Source: an uncultured beta proteobacterium
GTDB lineage: Bacteria; Pseudomonadota; Gammaproteobacteria; Burkholderiales; Burkholderiaceae_C
DNA: 10,292 nucleotides
Direction: 5' to 3'
Assembly: GCA_903944555.1 (NCBI GenBank)
Contig: CAJASG010000769.1
Location: forward strand, 1-10,292
Shown here: piece after piece, positions 7,712-10,292 of the stretch
Layout of the letters: each line of letters starts with the position of its first letter
Position numbering within the stretch: the first letter of the stretch is position 1
The notes under the pieces: model-generated
The model's input: only the letters and a program-made list of their open reading frames with translations
What the model was told of the DNA's origin: nothing
Databases searched by the model: none
Program-made: the position numbers and the translations under genes

Positions 7712-8088
7712 GACATCACCTTGAACTGACCCGACTGACGCACCCCATTGCCATAGGGATTGGTGCTCGCGGCGGAATAGGTGGGTGCTTGTGTGGCCGG
7801 TACGACCAACTGGAGAGCCCGATCGACGTAGAAGGATCGACGTAACAAAATTGCATGCAAAGTAGGCAGTCCAACCGCCAAGGTTTTGACTCGCAACGCC
7901 AAATGCGCAGGAGCCAAGCTGCCCCGGCCCAACTCATCGGCAATCTGCAAAAAATCGACCGCCAGCTGCTGCAGTGCTGCGCTGCTTGACTCGACCAGAA
8001 CAGGATCCCCATCAATCAACGCAGAAGAGACCTCGTTGAACTGCTGCTCAAGGAGGTCTAGTTGCTTTTCCAGCGAAGTAAATGACAT
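7705..8088 (-). CDS. flgN: Flagellar secretion chaperone FlgN
   Basis: FlgN is a small cytoplasmic chaperone for the hook-filament junction proteins FlgK and FlgL, delivering them to the FlhA ring. The 127-residue product is mostly helical and charged at the N-terminus (MSFTSLEKQLDLLEQQF), with helical stretches to about residue 92. It has a flexible tail ending YGNGVRQSGQFKVMSA, a style I associate with betaproteobacterial FlgN. I chose the ATG at 8088, preceded by AAGG at a good distance. The longer in-frame start at 8118 adds ten residues (MHSPKCKGSE) that do not resemble the family and lie over the flgM-flgN gap. Overall FlgN conservation is low, so the call rests on size, helical pattern, tail and its place after flgM. 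It is 39 bp downstream of flgM and surely cotranscribed. Confidence 0.88.
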   Translation of the reverse strand: MSFTSLEKQLDLLEQQFNEVSSALIDGDPVLVESSSAALQQLAVDFLQIADELGRGSLAPAHLALRVKTLAVGLPTLHAILLRRSFYVDRALQLVVPATQAPTYSAASTNPYGNGVRQSGQFKVMSA

Positions 8089-8127
8089 TTCAGAACCTTT
8101 GCACTTGGGTGAGTGCACAGGTCTGAC

Positions 8128-8460
8128 TCAACTCGTCGTTCGCTTGAGCATTTCCTGTGCGTTGGAGAGCAGCTTGTCCGCAATCGCTTCGGGATTGACC
8201 ACATAGGTCCCATCCTGAATCGCAGCGCGCACGGTAGCTACTTTTTGGGTATCGACGTCCGCACCCTCGTTTCGGCTGGATTTCTCCAAGGCGCGAGCTT
8301 GCGTGGACATCGTGACAGCGACCCCAGCCGATTGGGGACCTTGGGCTGCACTGGTTTTGGCCGAAGTAGCCGCGCTCGGACCCGACTCCGCTTTTTGGGA
8401 AGCGGACGTCTTGGCCTGCGTGACTAAAGCGGGAAGTTCTGACGGTTGACCTATTTTCAT
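8128..8460 (-). CDS. flgM: Anti-sigma-28 factor FlgM
   Basis: FlgM binds FliA and keeps it off RNA polymerase until the finished hook-basal body exports FlgM from the cell. The 110-residue product begins MKIGQPSELPA. It has a long low-complexity Ala/Ser/Gln-rich N-terminal half (about 15-50), expected to be disordered for secretion. The conserved sigma-binding C-terminus spans 69-107 (VDTQKVATVRAAIQDGTY, then NPEAIADKLL). I chose the ATG at 8460: GGAG lies 6-7 nt before it and MKIG is the family start. A TTG at 8472 would add four residues, but its own GAG codon is part of that ribosome binding site. A near-consensus sigma-28 promoter is directly upstream, and flgA read-through is also possible because no terminator separates them. 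Confidence 0.95.
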   Translation of the reverse strand: MKIGQPSELPALVTQAKTSASQKAESGPSAATSAKTSAAQGPQSAGVAVTMSTQARALEKSSRNEGADVDTQKVATVRAAIQDGTYVVNPEAIADKLLSNAQEMLKRTTS

Positions 8461-8479
8461 TGCGTTCTCCAAAACTACA

Positions 8480-8497
8480 GTACGTGTAGCCTCGTAC
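8480..8497 (-). promoter_or_regulatory. Stem-loop in the flgM leader
   Basis: GTACG (8480-8484) and CGTAC (8493-8497) form a 5-bp stem with an 8-nt loop. Read on the - strand it lies just downstream of the flgM sigma-28 promoter, at or very near the predicted 5' end of the mRNA. A 5' stem can protect a message from decay, but that role is inference and the stem is short. Confidence 0.25.
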
Positions 8498-8502
8498 GAA
8501 TG

Positions 8503-8529
8503 TTATCGGCCCGATCATGACTGACTTTA
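8503..8529 (-). promoter_or_regulatory. Sigma-28 (FliA) promoter of flgM
   Basis: On the - strand the sequence reads TAAAGTCA (8529-8522), 11 bases, then GCCGATAA (8510-8503). The flagellar sigma-28 consensus is TAAAGTTT-N11-GCCGATAA, so the -10 is perfect, the spacing exact and the -35 matches at 6 of 8 positions. It lies 42 bp before the flgM start, in the flgA-flgM gap, and points at flgM. FliA would therefore drive its own anti-sigma factor and FlgN, a loop known in enteric bacteria. Confidence 0.9.
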
Positions 8530-8554
8530 GGGTTTTTTGCACAGCAACTTGAAT

Positions 8555-9295
8555 TTACAAATCAATTTTCACTGTACGCACATCCAGCACCATCCCGGAG
8601 GCGATGCGGCCGTTCTCCATTTTAACTCTGGCGAGTTGTCCCACCACGCCAGCGGAGAGCGCCTGTGCATCACCTGTAACCTGAAAACCGGCACCTTGCG
8701 CAACGACGCGAACTTGTGCGCCCGCCTGGAATACCTGTGCTTGCTTGATCATGCCTTGGCGCAAAGTTTGGCCCGTAGTCAGTAAGCGCGTTGCCACCAG
8801 CCCTTGCCACGCGGCACGGTCTTGCACCACGGGACTCACCTCTTCAGCCCAATCCACATCCTTCTCCAGCAGGTCTGCATCGGTCAATACGGCTCCCACA
8901 GGCAACTGGCCTTTGACCACCCAGGCACGACCAAACGCCTTGACGGTCGCAGGCATGGATACATTCCAACGGGACATGCCATCCATACAGCGCAGGCCAA
9001 CCCGGGTCTTACCCCACAGCCGCGAACCCGCCGGGAGATAAGCCTCCACGTTTCCACATGGCGCCAGCTTGAGCCGACCATCAAGGCTGCCAACACTCCA
9101 TTCCATGCGCAGCGCCACGGCACCCGCAGGCTGGGAAGCAAGGACCGCATCGCCGAGCCAGTTTTGCGCCATGCTCTGCAAGTCCGCATTCGGCTGCACT
9201 TGCGCCCAAACGGCGCCCGACACAAGCCACACACCAACGCTGGCAGCAACAGCACGCCAGAATGCCTGTGAAAACAAATTGAAAAAATTGGTCAT
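8555..9295 (-). CDS. flgA: Flagellar P-ring assembly chaperone FlgA
   Basis: FlgA is a periplasmic chaperone that helps FlgI assemble the P ring around the rod. The 246-residue precursor has a signal peptide: hydrophobic core about 11-29, likely cleavage after AVWA at residue 31. The mature protein has an N-terminal region with Cys80 and Cys103, a pair that could form a disulfide. A SAF-like domain spans about 123-185 (VVKGQLPVGAVLTDADLLEKD at its start). The C-terminal beta-rich domain has the family-typical VRVVAQGAGFQVTGDA and NGRIASGMV. AGGAG at 9303-9307 lies 7 nt before the ATG, fixing the start. It is divergent from flgB, an arrangement shared with enteric bacteria, and heads the flgAMN operon. 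Confidence 0.95.
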   Translation of the reverse strand: MTNFFNLFSQAFWRAVAASVGVWLVSGAVWAQVQPNADLQSMAQNWLGDAVLASQPAGAVALRMEWSVGSLDGRLKLAPCGNVEAYLPAGSRLWGKTRVGLRCMDGMSRWNVSMPATVKAFGRAWVVKGQLPVGAVLTDADLLEKDVDWAEEVSPVVQDRAAWQGLVATRLLTTGQTLRQGMIKQAQVFQAGAQVRVVAQGAGFQVTGDAQALSAGVVGQLARVKMENGRIASGMVLDVRTVKIDL

Positions 9296-9390
9296 ATTGC
9301 AACTCCTCGCGCAAAAGTCCCGTCACACGCCTTGCGCAACGGAACTCTCTTGGTGTTGGCAACTATAGATAGACCACCCACAGCCATCGC

Positions 9391-9408
9391 TGCCATTTGC
9401 CCGGCAAT
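9391..9408. promoter_or_regulatory. Possible FlhDC half-site in the flgA-flgB divergent region
   Basis: The 220-bp gap between flgA and flgB (9296-9515) must carry promoters for both directions, and I see no small gene in it. ATTTGCCCGGCAATT (within 9391-9408) resembles the reverse half of the FlhDC box as I recall it (CGYTATTTNNNSGGCRTT), and holds the small palindrome TTGCC-C-GGCAA. A forward half at the expected 10-12 bp spacing is poor. For flgA, a TATAGT -10-like hexamer lies on the - strand at about 9364-9369 without a good -35, which would suit an activator-dependent promoter. All of this is tentative. Confidence 0.25.
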
Positions 9409-9515
9409 TACCCCTCAATTCCAATGCTAAAAAATTAAAGGTTTTCCCATAATTGCCTCACGTCGGATTGCATGGCCCCTGCCCTGCAGCTGATGACCCG
9501 AAGCAAAGGTAATCT

Positions 9516-9953
9516 ATGTTCGCCAATATGACCAACGCACTGGACTTTCATTCCAAAGCCTTGGTCGTGCGCGCTGACCGGCAACGGGTCATTGCCAGCA
9601 ACATCGCCAACGCGGATACGCCCGGCTACGTGGGCCGTGATATTAACTTCAAAGAGGCCATGAGCGAGGCCTTGGGCGGCAACACACTCCCGCTCACACA
9701 AAGTAGCACTGCGAGGGGCTCTTCGGAGGGTATGACGCACGCTCGGCACATACCGCTTCAAAGCACAACCGGCAGCTTGGGGGGCCCCAAGCTCGACTAC
9801 ACAACACAAACCCAGCCAGCCATGGATGGCAACAGCGTCGACTTGGACCGTGAACGCGCCAATTTTGTCGATAACTCGGTCCGCTACGAAGCAACCCTTC
9901 GGTTCATTAACGGCTCTTCCAAAACAATCTTGAGCGCAATTCAGGGGCAGTAA
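9516..9953 (+). CDS. flgB: Flagellar proximal rod protein FlgB
   Basis: FlgB is a proximal rod subunit exported through FlhA/FlhB. The 145 residues are a usual length. The N-terminal rod motif is ASNIANADTPGYVGRDINF (27-45). A loop of low conservation follows (about 50-98). The C-terminal helix region begins PAMDGNSVDLDRERANF (101-117) and is typical of FlgB. No signal peptide is present, as expected for a type III export substrate. AAAGG (9505-9509) sits 6 nt before the ATG. It begins the flgBC operon and is 30 bp from flgC. Confidence 0.96.
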   Translation: MFANMTNALDFHSKALVVRADRQRVIASNIANADTPGYVGRDINFKEAMSEALGGNTLPLTQSSTARGSSEGMTHARHIPLQSTTGSLGGPKLDYTTQTQPAMDGNSVDLDRERANFVDNSVRYEATLRFINGSSKTILSAIQGQ

Positions 9954-9983
9954 GCCCACTGATTGAACTAAAGGAATAACGCC

Positions 9984-10292
9984 ATGTCCATGTTTTCCAT
10001 CTTCAGCGTCTCGGGAAGTGCGATCAGCTCGCAGTCCCAACGCCTGAACGTCGTCGCCAGCAACTTGGCAAATGCGGACGCGGTTGCCGGACCCGATGGC
10101 CAAGGCTACAAGGGGCGCCAAGTGGTTTTTGAAACCGTACCCATGGGTTCGGACGCTTCGTCTGGGGTCAAGGTAAGTTCGATTCGTGAAAGCCAGGAGC
10201 CATTGCGCAAAGTGCACAACCCCTCCCACCCGTCATCGGATGCGGATGGTTACGTAACCCAATCGAATGTGAATCCGGTGGAAGAGATGGTC
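9984..10292 (+). CDS. flgC: Flagellar rod protein FlgC (3' end outside window)
   Basis: FlgC is a proximal rod subunit that assembles with FlgB. Reading from the ATG at 9984 gives 103 open codons to the window edge, roughly three quarters of a usual FlgC of about 135 residues. The start MSMFSIFSVSGSAISSQSQR and the motif NVVASNLANADAV (22-34) are typical, followed by GPDGQGYKGRQVVFETV. Near the edge NPSHPSSDADGYV and NVNPVEEMV match the family's conserved rod region. AAAGGA (9970-9975) is the ribosome binding site. It has no stop in the window because it is cut by the edge, not because it is broken. Confidence 0.95.
   Translation, partial: MSMFSIFSVSGSAISSQSQRLNVVASNLANADAVAGPDGQGYKGRQVVFETVPMGSDASSGVKVSSIRESQEPLRKVHNPSHPSSDADGYVTQSNVNPVEEMV

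Noticed and set aside
8089..8118. Longer flgN start adding MHSPKCKGSE
   Set aside because: The extra residues are unlike FlgN, and the ATG at 8088 has its own AAGG ribosome binding site and gives a family-like N-terminus.
8458..8472. TTG start for flgM adding four residues
   Set aside because: The TTG and the following GAG form the ribosome binding site (GGAG) for the ATG at 8460, and MKIG is the usual FlgM start.
9436..9462. Sigma-28-like element upstream of flgB (TAAAGGTT, 11 bases, GCCTCACG)
   Set aside because: The -35 and spacing fit, but the -10 matches only GCC of GCCGATAA, and rod genes are normally early genes not driven by FliA.

Overview
The window is a flagellar and motility gene cluster from a Gram-negative bacterium. 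The gene order flhB-flhA-flhF-(flhG-like)-fliA, facing a flgA-flgM-flgN operon and a divergent flgB-flgC operon, together with the protein sequences, suggests a betaproteobacterium, most likely Burkholderiales/Comamonadaceae. The taxonomic placement is inference from gene order and sequence style, not a database match. Every gene in the window belongs to flagellum assembly, rotation or steering. I see no insertion sequence, tRNA, rRNA, CRISPR array or prophage remnant.

Layout, left to right. Positions 9-1403 carry motB (stator) and cheY (switch signal) on the + strand, closed by a hairpin that looks like a terminator. Positions 1512-7674 form one tightly packed + strand unit of five genes whose ends all overlap: flhB and flhA (export gate), flhF (SRP-type GTPase that places the flagellum), a strongly diverged flhG/MinD-like gene, and fliA (sigma-28). 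Positions 7705-9295 run on the - strand as flgA-flgM-flgN: P-ring chaperone, anti-sigma-28 and the hook-filament junction chaperone. From 9516 the + strand carries flgB and the start of flgC (rod), which runs off the right edge.

How the parts work together. FlhA and FlhB form the export gate that secretes rod, hook and filament proteins. FlgB and FlgC are rod subunits and FlgA helps build the P ring around the rod. FlgN keeps the junction proteins FlgK and FlgL soluble. FlgM holds FliA inactive until the hook is finished. A near-consensus sigma-28 promoter lies directly upstream of flgM, so FliA should drive its own inhibitor, as in enteric bacteria. MotB anchors the stator and phospho-CheY reverses or stops the motor.

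The most unusual points are: (1) the gene in the flhG position keeps a MinD-like outline and an FlhF-activator-like N-terminus but has lost the Walker A and Walker B motifs; (2) flhB has a forced start codon with no good ribosome binding site, buried in a perfect 7-bp inverted repeat; (3) cheZ is absent from the spot after cheY; (4) the sigma factor gene fliA and the anti-sigma operon converge with only 30 bp between them. I found no wholly new multi-gene system.
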